64,000 nucleotides of DNA from Spirosoma linguale DSM 74 (GCA_000024525.1 CP001769.1:5923001-5987000), one strand, 5' to 3'; positions 16,539-26,587 are shown, counted from the stretch's first letter. Numbers and translations are program-made. Notes: generated from the sequence alone by a model not told the origin.

Positions 16539-18017
16539 TTATCGACCGATAATTTTGATTAACGTCCCCCGCGTTACGCGATCTTCGGCTTTAAGTCCAT
16601 TTAGCACACCGGCTTCTTCTACCCGACTGGCGGGCATACCCAGAGCAGTTACCACATCGCGGAATGAACCATCGCGCGGTGCGGCTTTGACAAAAACACG
16701 TTCCGGCTTGCGGTTGAGCTTATCAGAATCGGTCAGTGACCGAAAGTTTCCGGCAACCTGCTTAAATGTACCGAACGAATTGTTGAAATCGGCTCCACTC
16801 GACAGCCCATGCAGCGCGTAAACAGCGTTGTTGTACTGAATCAGCCAGGTGCCGATCTGAAGGGCTGTTTTGGGGTCTTCCTGTTGCTGCGGCTGGCCCT
16901 GCTGCTGCTGTTGTTGCTGCCGGGAAATAAGCACATAAGCCGGATTGCCATTAATCGTGGTTTTACTATTTTCCAGCACATTAAGACTCAGTTCTTTCAC
17001 CAGATTCTGAGCCGCTTCGTCCAGCGAATTCCCTTTAGCCAGCATCAGGATCATGGCTGACTTCCCATCCTTGGCGGCCATTTGAAACTGGCTGGGTGAG
17101 TTTTGCGACTGCCAGCCATTCGGCACCGGAAACTGAAACCGTAGCTCGGGATGATAGAACTGCCCGTTTTCGACAAAGCCCTGTTTTGGGTCTTCGCCAT
17201 ACGTGATACCATTAATAAGCCGCAGGTAGCGATCACGATCCACCTGATAGTTGGCCGGATTTTTAGCCTGATACTCTTTAGCCAGTTCGTGTACCCGCGT
17301 ATAGCGGTTGCCAGGATCGGGGTGCGTCGACATGAATTGCGGTACGGCCTGGCCTGAGTTTTCTGAAATACGTTTGAGCGTTCCGAAGAAATCGGCCATC
17401 TGGTTGGCATCATACCCAATTTTACTCGAATATTCTACACCAAGTTTATCAGACTCTGATTCGTGGTCGCGGCTGTATTTCAGCGATAGCAGCCCAATGC
17501 CCTGCTGAAGGGCTTCGATGTTCTGCCCAACGACCTGAGGAGCCAGCACGGCCCCACCAATGAGGGCAATTGTACTGAGCAACTGGCTTTTCTGAGACCG
17601 GGCCGCATGACGGGCAGTGATGTGACCAATTTCATGACCCAGTACCCCGGCAAATTCGGCTTCGTTGTTGAAGTGTGCCAAAATCCCACGCGTAAAATAG
17701 ACGTAGCCGCCGGGTACCGCAAAAGCGTTGACAATGGGTGAATCGACGATGTAGAACTGGTAAGGCAGATCAGGCCGGTGAGAAATCTTCGCCATGGCCT
17801 TACCCTTTTCGTTCATAAACGCCTGAAGGGTCTTGTTTTCATACAGGCCCATCGTCGCGACCACCGAGGGGTGTGACTCTTTCCCCAGGGCGATCTCCTG
17901 CTCAGTTGACATCAGGCTTATTTCGCGCTTGCCCGTAACGGGATTTCGTGCGCAGGCCGAAACCAGAAACAAGGTAGCCAGTACCCCGAATCGGCAAAAA
18001 AAAGTAAACAAATTCAT
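16539..18017 (-). CDS. M48-family metalloprotease lipoprotein (BepA/LoiP-like)
   Basis: The 492-residue protein starts with a lipoprotein signal whose lipobox is LVSAC (Cys22). The zinc site HEIGH is at 128-132, with the third ligand Glu in the later SRDHESESDKLG segment. After the protease domain come about 200 residues with a Gln-rich stretch (RQQQQQQQGQPQQQ) and a C-terminal module ending RGTLIKIIGR. Family members such as BepA degrade misassembled outer-membrane proteins in the periplasm. It is a single gene, insulated by the hairpins downstream. Confidence 0.88.
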   Translation of the reverse strand: MNLFTFFCRFGVLATLFLVSACARNPVTGKREISLMSTEQEIALGKESHPSVVATMGLYENKTLQAFMNEKGKAMAKISHRPDLPYQFYIVDSPIVNAFAVPGGYVYFTRGILAHFNNEAEFAGVLGHEIGHITARHAARSQKSQLLSTIALIGGAVLAPQVVGQNIEALQQGIGLLSLKYSRDHESESDKLGVEYSSKIGYDANQMADFFGTLKRISENSGQAVPQFMSTHPDPGNRYTRVHELAKEYQAKNPANYQVDRDRYLRLINGITYGEDPKQGFVENGQFYHPELRFQFPVPNGWQSQNSPSQFQMAAKDGKSAMILMLAKGNSLDEAAQNLVKELSLNVLENSKTTINGNPAYVLISRQQQQQQQGQPQQQEDPKTALQIGTWLIQYNNAVYALHGLSSGADFNNSFGTFKQVAGNFRSLTDSDKLNRKPERVFVKAAPRDGSFRDVVTALGMPASRVEEAGVLNGLKAEDRVTRGTLIKIIGR

Positions 18018-18291
18018 TTGTAGTGATAATTAGATGAGTATGGACTGTCTATCGAAATGGTAATACCACACGATTTTACAGGAAACTTCATACATAACTA
18101 CGAAAAGTATCTGGTTTGTTTTAATCCGGCTTTAATGAAACAGTACATCCACTGACTAACGTTGCCAGCCCAAGAGCAGGTACGTATACACGGTATGGCT
18201 GCACACTTATCCGGATCGTCATCCGCCAGCAAAAGTCTAAAAACCTGTTTACGGGCGTGGTGTCGATTCTAAGAAACCAAAACCAATATGG

Positions 18292-21200
18292 TCATGGATT
18301 GACATTCAGTCTGGCATTCTCGCTAAAAGCCAGACTGCCGGAGGCTGCATAAACGACGCTTTTGGCATAGGCATCATAGCCAGTCGGTACGGTTACAGCA
18401 TGGTTGATGTAGACCGTCTCAGCACCAGTCGGAATACGCTGACAATACCATACCGTAGGGTCATTCCAGTTACCCTGCTTTACGGTGGCCATTGTACAGA
18501 TGCCTGCATTGATGACAACCCGAACGGAGGCAGTCAGCCCTTGTGGATCTGTGGCGTGTATGGTGACAGAATAGCTATTAGTCTGCGTGGGTGTGCCGCT
18601 CATCACACGGGTATTCGTATCGAAACTTAACCAGTAAGGCAACTCGCCCGAAGCATACGCCAGCGCTTTTCCCTCAGGATCGGTGAAAGCAGGCACTGTA
18701 AAGCTAAACGGTCGACCTATTTGGGCGAACTGTTCACCCACAACCGGCGGAACGGGCGGCTGATTAGGCCCGGCTACAACGACCATGACAACACGTGCGG
18801 TTAGATTTCCGGGATCTGTCACGCCGATTGTAAGCGTGTAACTACCAGCCACAACTGGTACACCGGTTAAGACACCCGTATCCGCATCGTAGGTTAACCA
18901 GTCTGGAAGAGATGTAGTAGCGGTTAATGGCTGATTTTCGGGGTCCGTAAACACCGGAACTGTATACGAGTACAGCGTATACAGTTCAGCAGCGGGTGGC
19001 ACCACGACCGGTGCTATGGGGGGCAGATTGGGCGTGGCCGTCCCCTGAACACCTGCATTCCAGACATTACCGACCCGGGTATACACCCGAAAGTAATATT
19101 GCTTCAATGGATCAAGATTTGTGACTGTGACCGAATTACTCTGGCCACGGTATACCACTTTACCTGCTTCAAAAGCAGTCCCATCGCTGGTAAAGCTAGC
19201 CTTAGCGGTATACGATGTCCCACTTGGTGATCCCCGAAAGCCCGTTGCTTCTTTAGCCACAACCATGACCTCATCAAATGTTACGTTAGGATTAATCCAG
19301 CTAACGAGTACTGAATTTAACTTAGAGGTGGTCTGAAGGTTAGTTACGGCTACGTTCGCCGAACTACAATCGGGGTTCAGGGTGAGCGACTGAGTAGCTG
19401 TCAACCCGCCATTATCCGTTGCGTTAATAATAATGACGTAATAAAATGTCTCGTTAGGATTACAGCCTGCGGGCGTAATGGTAACCGTTGGCGTTCGTTC
19501 ATAGAGAATAGGTTCAGGATGTGTATGGCTATTGTGCCGTAAGGTGACCTGCCATGCATATTGCATACCGGCCGTATCGGTATCCGTAACGGCGGCCTGT
19601 AGGGTATACGTTGTGGCCTGATCCATTCGATAGAGCGTTCCACTAGCGGGCGTAACTATCTCAACAGCTGGCGGTGTGTTGTTTACTGAGATGATGACCT
19701 CCTGGCTGCTGGTTAACTGCTCATTGTCGGTCACGACCAGTGTTACAGTGTACATTTGGGTACTGACAGCCGTAAACGTTTTAACAGGATTGGCGCTGGT
19801 GGATGTGGTACCATCGCCAAACTTCCAAAGGTAAGATAGAGCCTGCCCTTCTGGGTCAACAGAATTCGAACCTGTAAATTGAATGACGAGGGGCGAGAGG
19901 CCGTAATTGGCACTGGCCGTTGCGTTGGCTACGGGAGGCTGATTGCCGCCGTAACTTATTCGGGATACTACACCATCCAGCCGGACATAATACAAAGAGC
20001 CATCGCGGGGGTTCACCTTTAAATCGAGTATGTTGGTATCGAAGCCGAGCGATGCAAAGTCCTTTATTTCATGAATATGGTGGTCTCCTTCATCGTGCAA
20101 CACTATACTTTTGATCCAGCCTTCTACATAGTCGGTAAAAAATAAGGTATTCTGATACATGGCCGGAAATTGAGTTCCGGTATAATAGGCTCCCCCTATA
20201 GCACAATGGCCCAGAAATTGCGTACCAGCCGGTGCCCCTACCGTGCCAAGCTCGCGCACGATTGCCGTTGTGCCGTTGAAAGCCGGAACACGGGTAATGT
20301 TGGCGCTATGACTATAATCCATGGCCGGGCGGGAGTGCGTAAACCGCCTGAGGGTTGGATCGGGGTTATCAATGAAGGAAGAGGGCTGGACACATAGACT
20401 TTCAAAGGTGGGCTGTCCGGGTTCATCCAGGTTATGGACATTCGTGCCATAGTAGAGGTAAGTGGGTAGCAGACCTTCATAGACCGGCCAGCCGCAGTTC
20501 AAACCTGCTTTATCTATCACATGAAAATCCTCCCACTTAAACCAGCCTACATCCCCAATGAGCAATGTACCGGGGCTACCATCGTCGGGGTTTGTACTAC
20601 CGGTATTAGGCTGAATACAAATTCGGTAGGGGTTACGCACCCCCAGGGTCCACACGCGCGATTTAGGTGCCCGTGGATTCATCGGGTCATAAAACGGATT
20701 GCTCGGCAAGCCATTTCCAGTAGTAGGGTCAATTCGCAATACCTTGCCACAGTGAGAATTAAGCATCTGCGACCGCAACGCGCCTACATTCTCTTCGGGC
20801 CTCATTATGCCGAGGTTCAGTGCTGTTTGAAAGTTAGTCCGGCTATCGTTTCCCACATCAATCCCCTCGTGATGAGCCCCATCACCCGTTGCTACCAGCA
20901 ACGAACCGTCGTTACCGAACAAAATCGTTCCACCCGCATGCGATTCGAAGGTGATCGGAACTCCGGTAGTTTTACTTTCTCCCAGCAAAACGGTACGACT
21001 CGAATAATCGGTCAGATATGACGTCCCAACCTTATTCAGTTTATAGCGTGTTACCCGGCTGACCGTCGCATTCTGGTATTCATTAGCCGTGCTGCTGTAC
21101 TGAGATGTACCAAAATACAAGAGGTGGTGAAGATCTACAACGTAGAAGAGATAAATGAACCCATTCGTCTCAAAATTTGGATCCAGACACATGCTATGTA

Positions 21201-21519
21201 AGCCGAAATCATTCCACTCGCCTACTTCTTCCCGAATATCAAGCGTTACCGATTCCTGCCGGTTGTAGGATGTTCCGTTCCATACTGATGCCCACACAAG
21301 ACCACTCTTCTCCCAGACAAAAAATGAATTCCCATCTTTAGCAAAAACCATACCCACTGAACCCACATACCCACTTTGACTGACACTCTTCGAAAACCCG
21401 GGCGGCAGTTGTTGCGCCACCAGCAAACTATTCGTGGAGATGTATGCCAGTAGAAGGGTAAAACAAACAATAGAATTAAAAAGCCTTGTTGGCAGAAATT
21501 TGCTGACTGATAGATACAT
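18292..21519 (-). CDS. Large secreted protein: glucose/sorbosone dehydrogenase-like propeller plus PKD, Fn3 and Ig-like domains
   Basis: From this start the product is 1075 residues with signal MYLSVSKFLPTRLFNSIVCF and cleavage near LVAQQ; the frame extends to 21570. The first 470 residues form a PQQ-type sugar dehydrogenase-like propeller (HAGGTILFGNDGSLLVATGD, WTLGVRNPYRICIQPN). They are followed by a PKD domain (SYLWKFGDGTTS), an Ig-like region, a fibronectin III domain (LDPLKQYYFRVYTRVG), two cadherin/He_PIG-type repeats (YDADTGVLTGVPVVAGSYTL and a sister copy) and a short tail module (QGNWNDPTVWYCQRIPTGAE). It probably binds or oxidises polysaccharide at the cell surface. No obvious type IX sorting domain closes it. 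Confidence 0.82.
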   Translation of the reverse strand: MYLSVSKFLPTRLFNSIVCFTLLLAYISTNSLLVAQQLPPGFSKSVSQSGYVGSVGMVFAKDGNSFFVWEKSGLVWASVWNGTSYNRQESVTLDIREEVGEWNDFGLHSMCLDPNFETNGFIYLFYVVDLHHLLYFGTSQYSSTANEYQNATVSRVTRYKLNKVGTSYLTDYSSRTVLLGESKTTGVPITFESHAGGTILFGNDGSLLVATGDGAHHEGIDVGNDSRTNFQTALNLGIMRPEENVGALRSQMLNSHCGKVLRIDPTTGNGLPSNPFYDPMNPRAPKSRVWTLGVRNPYRICIQPNTGSTNPDDGSPGTLLIGDVGWFKWEDFHVIDKAGLNCGWPVYEGLLPTYLYYGTNVHNLDEPGQPTFESLCVQPSSFIDNPDPTLRRFTHSRPAMDYSHSANITRVPAFNGTTAIVRELGTVGAPAGTQFLGHCAIGGAYYTGTQFPAMYQNTLFFTDYVEGWIKSIVLHDEGDHHIHEIKDFASLGFDTNILDLKVNPRDGSLYYVRLDGVVSRISYGGNQPPVANATASANYGLSPLVIQFTGSNSVDPEGQALSYLWKFGDGTTSTSANPVKTFTAVSTQMYTVTLVVTDNEQLTSSQEVIISVNNTPPAVEIVTPASGTLYRMDQATTYTLQAAVTDTDTAGMQYAWQVTLRHNSHTHPEPILYERTPTVTITPAGCNPNETFYYVIIINATDNGGLTATQSLTLNPDCSSANVAVTNLQTTSKLNSVLVSWINPNVTFDEVMVVAKEATGFRGSPSGTSYTAKASFTSDGTAFEAGKVVYRGQSNSVTVTNLDPLKQYYFRVYTRVGNVWNAGVQGTATPNLPPIAPVVVPPAAELYTLYSYTVPVFTDPENQPLTATTSLPDWLTYDADTGVLTGVPVVAGSYTLTIGVTDPGNLTARVVMVVVAGPNQPPVPPVVGEQFAQIGRPFSFTVPAFTDPEGKALAYASGELPYWLSFDTNTRVMSGTPTQTNSYSVTIHATDPQGLTASVRVVINAGICTMATVKQGNWNDPTVWYCQRIPTGAETVYINHAVTVPTGYDAYAKSVVYAASGSLAFSENARLNVNP

Positions 21520-21812
21520 ACCAAATATGTGGTTCATATCATACACAGCAAAAAGTAAACCAAAATTCAATTTTTAGTATACTTATCTCAATCAGAACGT
21601 CTACGGGTGCAAGGCCAATAGGTTAACTTCCATTGACTATTTAAGGATAGGTAACAGGGAGAAAGTAATTGGCAGAAGTTTGCTTATGAGTAGCCCTTCA
21701 AGGAATATAGGCCCGCCGGAATAGCAGGAGGAAAAGCGTGGGCGACTTCTCTGAAGCTTTTTTTGCCTGAAAACTCACCATACGGGGCCACTCTGCCTTA
21801 AACGTAACGAAC

Positions 21813-21839
21813 AAAAAAAGGTCTGCGAAAACACAGACC
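21813..21839 (-). terminator. Rho-independent terminator of the DUF2480 gene
   Basis: On the minus strand this reads GGTCTG, 8-base loop, CAGACC, then seven T. It starts 26 bases past the stop of the DUF2480 gene. It is the only feature I can support in the 345-base gap 21520-21864. Confidence 0.75.
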
Positions 21840-21864
21840 GAAGAAAATAGTCATACAAATTGGC

Positions 21865-22377
21865 CTATGCCTTTGGCCGTTTGTATAACGGTACGGTACT
21901 GCACGGTTCACCAAAGAGCAGACTTTGGGCAACGGGCCGAAGTACCCGCGTAATCTCTACATAGGCCGCCGTAGGTACCGGCACTTTAGAACATCCCTTT
22001 ATCACAACACGCGCATCCCGATAATCTTCGGGATTTAGTTTCGCAATGGCGTCGTAGTAGAGCTTTTCTTCCAGATCGGCCAGATTACCGAACACAATCG
22101 TATTGGCAAACGGTTGCAACTGTAACGTCAGCAGCATGTAGGCCCAGGTGGGAACGATGGCATCTTCCGTACAGGTGATGGCCACGTTTTTGCCCGCATA
22201 CTGGCGCCAATCGTGTTCCTTCAGGAAAGCCCGAAAGTCTTTCTCTTTCAGAATTAACCCCATATACAGGTTGTCTTTCAGGTCGTAAACAACCCGCTCG
22301 CCGGGGTGATAATACTCCTCTAAATCAAGCGTAACAAGGCCGCTATTGGCGACGCGATTAACAATTTCAGCTTCCAT
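21865..22377 (-). CDS. DUF2480 family protein
   Basis: The product is 170 residues from MEAEIVNRVANSGLVTLDLE; a longer frame to 22428 adds 17 residues with no family character. It is a soluble cytosolic protein with IVNRVANSGL at the N-terminus and CTEDAIVPTWAYMLL in the middle. It matches the DUF2480 family, found across Bacteroidota, as I recall it. No biochemical role is known. It is divergent from dnaN with 145 bases between start codons. Confidence 0.82.
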   Translation of the reverse strand: MEAEIVNRVANSGLVTLDLEEYYHPGERVVYDLKDNLYMGLILKEKDFRAFLKEHDWRQYAGKNVAITCTEDAIVPTWAYMLLTLQLQPFANTIVFGNLADLEEKLYYDAIAKLNPEDYRDARVVIKGCSKVPVPTAAYVEITRVLRPVAQSLLFGEPCSTVPLYKRPKA

Positions 22378-22476
22378 AGTTCTACCGATAATACCCCCTA
22401 AACAGCCGTTCGCAGCCAGCCGTTCCAAGCTACCTACCGTTTGAAAATAACCACCTTAGGAGTCGGTTATTTTTGC

Positions 22477-22484
22477 TACTTTTG
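22477..22484 (+). promoter_or_regulatory. Bacteroidota-type -7 promoter element for dnaN
   Basis: TACTTTTG is an exact match to TAnnTTTG. It lies 38 bases before the dnaN start codon, consistent with a short leader of about 30 bases. A -33 TTTG at the usual spacing is not obvious. Confidence 0.45.
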
Positions 22485-22522
22485 TTCTCATATAGACAAC
22501 ACATCCTTTAGACATTTCATAC

Positions 22523-23662
22523 ATGAAATTTATAGTTTCCTCGTCTGTCCTGCTAAAAAATCTGCAGCATATTAACGGCGTCGTGGCAACGAATCCGATT
22601 GTCCCTATTCTCGAAAATTTCCTGTTTCGCATCGACGTTGGGGATGGCTTAACGGGGGGTACACTCACCGTAACGGCGTCGGATCTGCAAACGACCATGA
22701 CCACGCAGATTCCGGTCGAAGCCAACGAGAGCGGGTCCATTGCCATTCCGGCGAAACTACTGCTGGATACGCTCCGTAGCCTGCCCGAGCAACCCGTTAC
22801 CGTGAACATTGACACCGAGACATTCGGCACCGAAATCCTGACCGACAACGGCCGCTACAAGCTCTCCGGCGAAAACCCAATCGACTTCCCGAAACTGCCG
22901 ACGGTGAATAAAAACATGTCGGTCGATATGACGTCCGATGTGTTACTCAGCGCCATCAACAATACCGTGTTCGCGACCAGCACCGACGATCTGCGCCCGG
23001 CCATGACAGGGGTACTGCTGCAACTGAACGACGATAGTGCCACCTTCGTTGCCACGGATGGTCACCGGCTCATTCGTTATCGCCGGACCGACCTGAACGC
23101 GTCGGCCAGCACGTCGATCATTATTCCCCGCAAAGCCCTGCAACTGCTGAAGGCATCGCTGCCCGAAAACGTGCCCGTTACGGCTGAGTTCAGCCAGGCG
23201 AATGCGTCGTTCACCTTCGGCCCAACGCAGTTGATCTGCCGCCTGATCGATGAGCGTTTCCCCGATTACGAAAACGCTATCCCGACTAACAACCCGAACG
23301 TGATGACCATTGGCCGTACGGATCTGCTCAACTCGCTGAAGCGGATTATGATCTACGCCAACCGCACTACGCACCAGATCCGGCTGTCGCTCAAAGCCAA
23401 CTCGCTGACCATTTCGGCCGAAGACCTCGACTACTCCAACGAAGCCAACGAGAAACTCCTCTGCGACTACGAAGGCGATGCGATGGAGATCGGCTTTAAC
23501 GCCAAACTGATGGCCGAAGTACTGAGCAACCTGAGTGCCAAGATGATTTCGCTCGAAATGTCGGCACCAAACCGCGCTGGCTTGCTCATCCCCGCCGACA
23601 AAGAAGAGAACGAGGACATCCTGATGCTGGTGATGCCCGTAATGCTGAATACATACGCTTAG
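22523..23662 (+). CDS. dnaN: DNA polymerase III beta subunit (sliding clamp)
   Basis: The 379-residue protein is collinear with bacterial DnaN: MKFIVSSSVLLKNLQHINGV at the start, LRPAMTGVLLQL and FVATDGHRL in the middle, RLIDERFPDYENAIP in the third quarter, and a C-terminus ending LVMPVMLNTYA. It forms the ring that holds DNA polymerase on the template. Its length is normal for the family. dnaA and an origin are not next to it here. A 96-base hairpin fills the gap to the next gene. Confidence 0.97.
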   Translation: MKFIVSSSVLLKNLQHINGVVATNPIVPILENFLFRIDVGDGLTGGTLTVTASDLQTTMTTQIPVEANESGSIAIPAKLLLDTLRSLPEQPVTVNIDTETFGTEILTDNGRYKLSGENPIDFPKLPTVNKNMSVDMTSDVLLSAINNTVFATSTDDLRPAMTGVLLQLNDDSATFVATDGHRLIRYRRTDLNASASTSIIIPRKALQLLKASLPENVPVTAEFSQANASFTFGPTQLICRLIDERFPDYENAIPTNNPNVMTIGRTDLLNSLKRIMIYANRTTHQIRLSLKANSLTISAEDLDYSNEANEKLLCDYEGDAMEIGFNAKLMAEVLSNLSAKMISLEMSAPNRAGLLIPADKEENEDILMLVMPVMLNTYA

Positions 23663-23670
23663 TTTTTTAA

Positions 23671-23766
23671 AGGAGTTAGGAGTTAGGAGCGAGGAGGGAG
23701 GAGGGCTGACGCATGCAAACAGACGCGTCAGCCCTCCTCCCTCCTCGCTCCTAACCCATAACTCCT
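23671..23766. repeat. Long inverted repeat, family 1 (GGAGTTAGGAGCGAGGAG)
   Basis: Arms 23671-23712 and 23725-23766 are 42 bases each with two mismatches and a 12-base loop. It fills nearly all of the 113 bases between dnaN and the MFS gene and ends 9 bases before the MFS start codon. The arm sequence is the same purine-rich repeat that brackets the four-helix-bundle gene at 14.9-15.4 kb. The inner ends carry GCTGACGC/GCGTCAGC, which also occurs at 33517-33530. Confidence 0.85.
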
Positions 23767-23775
23767 AATAACCTT

Positions 23776-25002
23776 ATGTCTTCCAAACGTACGGCTCCGG
23801 CCCTGGTTTTCATTTTTATTACGCTCCTCATTGATGTTACGGGGCTGGGCATTATCATCCCGGTTTTTCCGAAACTGATTGAACAACTCATTCACGGCAA
23901 CATTAGCCAGGCAGCAAGCTGGGGCGGCTGGCTGTCCTTTTCGTATGCCGCCATGCAATTTCTCTTTTCGCCGATTCTGGGCGGTCTGAGTGATCGCTTC
24001 GGCCGTCGGCCGGTGTTGCTGTTCTCGCTGTTTGGCTTTGGACTCGATTACATTCTTCAGGGTTTTGCCCCCACCATCGAATGGCTCTTTGTCGGGCGGT
24101 TGCTGGCGGGTGTTACCGGAGCCAGTTTTACGACGGCCACGGCTTACATTGCCGACATTAGTACGCCCGAAAAGCGGGCACAGAACTTCGGACTTATTGG
24201 AGCTGCCTTTGGCGTAGGCTTTATTCTTGGCCCGGCCGCCGGTGGTTTTCTGGGTCAATACGGCCCTCGGGTACCGTTCTTCGTAGCCGCCGGTCTCACT
24301 ATGGTCAACTTTCTCTACGGTCTGTTTATCCTGCCCGAATCGCTCGCACCCGAAAATCGGCGGCCTTTCGACTGGCGACGTGCCAATCCCATTGGCTCGC
24401 TCATGCGGCTGGGTAAGTATCCCGTTATCCTTGGCCTGGTAGCCTCGCTGGTGCTGGTGTACATTGCGGGATTTGCCGTACAGGGCACCTGGACATTCTA
24501 CTCCATGGAGAAGTTCAAGTGGGATGAGAAAACCGTTGGCCTCTCGCTGGCGGCCATTGGTCTCTCCTTTGCCATTGTACAGGGCGGGCTAAGTCGAATC
24601 ATCATCCCGAAACTGGGGCCGCAGCGCTCGGTTTACATTGGCCTTACGTTCAGCGCCATTGGTTTTTTACTGTTTGCCATTGCTACCCAAAGCTGGATGA
24701 TGTTCGCTTTTATGATGGTGTATGCCATGGGCGGTATTGCCGGACCTTCTATTCAGGGAATTATTTCGAATCAGGTACCCGCCAATGAGCAGGGCGAGTT
24801 ACAGGGAGCACTCACCAGCCTGACCAGTACGACCTCTATTTTCGGGCCACTCATTATGACGAATCTGTTCTCGTTTTTTACCTCACCGGCGGCACCGGTC
24901 TACCTGCCCGGAGCACCGTTCTATCTGGCTTCAGTGCTGGTCATTATCAGCGCTATCCTATCCCGGCGCGGGCTGAACCGCAGTCTGGCTACCAGCGACT
25001 AA
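23776..25002 (+). CDS. TetA-like MFS transporter (TCR/Tet family)
   Basis: The 408-residue protein has twelve hydrophobic segments and the drug/proton antiporter motif [15 protein letters not shown], between helices 2 and 3. The first helix ([18 protein letters not shown]) and [16 protein letters not shown] in helix 5 are typical of the tetracycline-efflux branch. Chromosomal Bacteroidota copies are common and often have unknown substrates, so drug resistance should not be assumed. Its ribosome-binding region lies at the edge of the upstream hairpin. Confidence 0.88.
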   Translation: MSSKRTAPALVFIFITLLIDVTGLGIIIPVFPKLIEQLIHGNISQAASWGGWLSFSYAAMQFLFSPILGGLSDRFGRRPVLLFSLFGFGLDYILQGFAPTIEWLFVGRLLAGVTGASFTTATAYIADISTPEKRAQNFGLIGAAFGVGFILGPAAGGFLGQYGPRVPFFVAAGLTMVNFLYGLFILPESLAPENRRPFDWRRANPIGSLMRLGKYPVILGLVASLVLVYIAGFAVQGTWTFYSMEKFKWDEKTVGLSLAAIGLSFAIVQGGLSRIIIPKLGPQRSVYIGLTFSAIGFLLFAIATQSWMMFAFMMVYAMGGIAGPSIQGIISNQVPANEQGELQGALTSLTSTTSIFGPLIMTNLFSFFTSPAAPVYLPGAPFYLASVLVIISAILSRRGLNRSLATSD

Positions 25003-25013
25003 CATTAAATAGA

Positions 25014-25049
25014 GAAGGCGTGCCACGGTTGCAACCGTGGCACGCCTTC
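25014..25049. repeat. Perfect 36-base palindrome between convergent genes
   Basis: GAAGGCGTGCCACGGTTG and its exact reverse complement meet with no loop. It sits between the stops of the MFS and serine hydrolase genes, which face each other. It can serve both as terminator stem and as a REP-like element. The core CCACGGTTGCAACCGTGG is the kind of palindrome seen in REP families. Confidence 0.8.
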
Positions 25050-25073
25050 ATTTTTGACAAAGTCAATAACTAA

Positions 25074-26567
25074 TTACTCTTTCTTAAACTCCATTCCGTC
25101 AAAAATCAGCGATTCGATCCGGCCCGATGCGCCTACGTTAAACCGCGCTTTGGCCTTGCCGTACCAGGCTTTTTGATAGGGGCCGTAAAATACATCATAC
25201 TGCCAGTGTGCCAAGGTGGCGTTCAGAGTATTATCGTTGATGTTCACAACTAACCGATTGTCCGAAACGATCACATCGGCCTTTCCATAAAGGGGACTGC
25301 TGTATAGTCCGGCATACTCGTTCAGTGGCAGCCTTGGCGTAGTGTTCGGCACCCGTTTGGCATCAGCGTCTGCCTTCGCTTTCCTGTCTTCCTGCTTAAT
25401 TTTCGAGTACAGCGCCTTAAACTCAGCACTCCAGTCGCGGGTGCCGCCCAGCGCAAACCAGTCGAACGCTTTGTACATCAGCGCGTGGCGAACTTCGGCA
25501 TGATCGTAATTTCCGAAAATAAAGATCCCTAGCTTTTCGTCCGGCAACTGCCCCGTTATGGCCGTCAGCCCCGAGAGACTGCCCGTGTGAAAATTCACTT
25601 TCCGGCCCTTGTAGTCATGCTGATACCAGCCCAGGCCGTAGGTTCGCCAGTTGGGTTTCAGGAGTTGCATGGTCGGGTATTCGTCTTCCGGGAAGAACGT
25701 TTGGGGCGTAAAAACCTTGGCCCATGTTTGAGGCTTCAGCAAACGGCCACCACTATACTTACTGCTGTCGAGCATGCAGATGACCCACTTGCTGATGTCG
25801 TCGGCCGACGACCAGACCGCCCCCGCCGAACCTACCTCACTATCGGCCCCGTAGTCGATTACCGTAATGGTATCGTTGATGTTGTAGTGAGGCTTTGTGA
25901 CGTTGCTATCCGTTATATAGCCACGTTTGGGAGCCGTGCGGGTCATGCCGAGCGGCAAAAAAATCCGCTCTTTGATAGCTTCGGCCCAGGTTTTCCCCTC
26001 GATCCGTTCAATAATGCGACCGGCGGCCGAGTAAAAGGTATTTTGGTAGGCAAATCCGGCCCGGAAGGGATAACTCGGCTTCACCAGTTCCATACGCCGA
26101 AACATCTCATTAACGGGGATGGTCATGGCTCCGGTCATAAAGTCGGTGCTGCCAACGCCGGTATCATGAATGAGCAAATCCCGGATTCGCAGCGACTGCG
26201 TCACGTACGGATCATAGAGTTTGAGTTCGGGCAGGTATCTGGAAACGGGGTCATCCCAGGCAATTTTACCTTCATCGACCAGCATCCCCATAAGCGCAAC
26301 GGTCATGGCCTTGGTCGTCGACGCACAGGCAAACAGCGTTTGGGTATCCACGCGTTCGGGCTTGCCCAGTTCGCGCACGCCATACCCTTTCTTAAAAATG
26401 ACTTTATTGTCTTTGACGACCGTAATCGACAGTCCCGGCACGTTCCAGTCTTTACGGGCAGCTTCTACATAGGCATCAAATGCCTGAATCCGTTGGGGAG
26501 AAAGCTGCTTTTGTGCCAAAGCAGAAAACGTGGTACTGGCAAAAACCAGCAGAAGCAGGTTCCTCAT
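25074..26567 (-). CDS. Secreted serine hydrolase, class C beta-lactamase fold, with DUF3471-like C-terminus
   Basis: From MRNLLLLVFASTTFSALAQ the protein is 497 residues with a signal peptide; the frame to 26642 adds 25 residues upstream and is rejected. The active-site serine and lysine are in CASTTKAM (SxxK), the second motif is YQN in FAYQNTFYSAAG, and the third is an HTG in VNFHTGSLSG. The last 100 residues (LNEYAGLYSSPLYGKADV) resemble DUF3471. Members act as D-aminopeptidases, esterases or peptidases; the substrate here is unknown. It ends the Rieske/b561/YceI gene string. Confidence 0.88.
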   Translation of the reverse strand: MRNLLLLVFASTTFSALAQKQLSPQRIQAFDAYVEAARKDWNVPGLSITVVKDNKVIFKKGYGVRELGKPERVDTQTLFACASTTKAMTVALMGMLVDEGKIAWDDPVSRYLPELKLYDPYVTQSLRIRDLLIHDTGVGSTDFMTGAMTIPVNEMFRRMELVKPSYPFRAGFAYQNTFYSAAGRIIERIEGKTWAEAIKERIFLPLGMTRTAPKRGYITDSNVTKPHYNINDTITVIDYGADSEVGSAGAVWSSADDISKWVICMLDSSKYSGGRLLKPQTWAKVFTPQTFFPEDEYPTMQLLKPNWRTYGLGWYQHDYKGRKVNFHTGSLSGLTAITGQLPDEKLGIFIFGNYDHAEVRHALMYKAFDWFALGGTRDWSAEFKALYSKIKQEDRKAKADADAKRVPNTTPRLPLNEYAGLYSSPLYGKADVIVSDNRLVVNINDNTLNATLAHWQYDVFYGPYQKAWYGKAKARFNVGASGRIESLIFDGMEFKKE

Positions 26568-26587
26568 GAAAAGCCCGGAATATAGTA

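Noticed and set aside
22378..22522. Replication origin beside dnaN
   Set aside because: No dnaA gene and no cluster of TTATCCACA-like boxes in the 145-base gap; dnaN alone does not mark the origin in this phylum.
23776..25002. Tetracycline resistance gene
   Set aside because: The protein belongs to the TCR/Tet branch of MFS, but chromosomal members in this phylum often have other substrates; no resistance context is seen.
25587..26585. 332-codon open frame opposite the serine hydrolase gene
   Set aside because: Antisense of conserved catalytic motifs, with biased composition and no start context.
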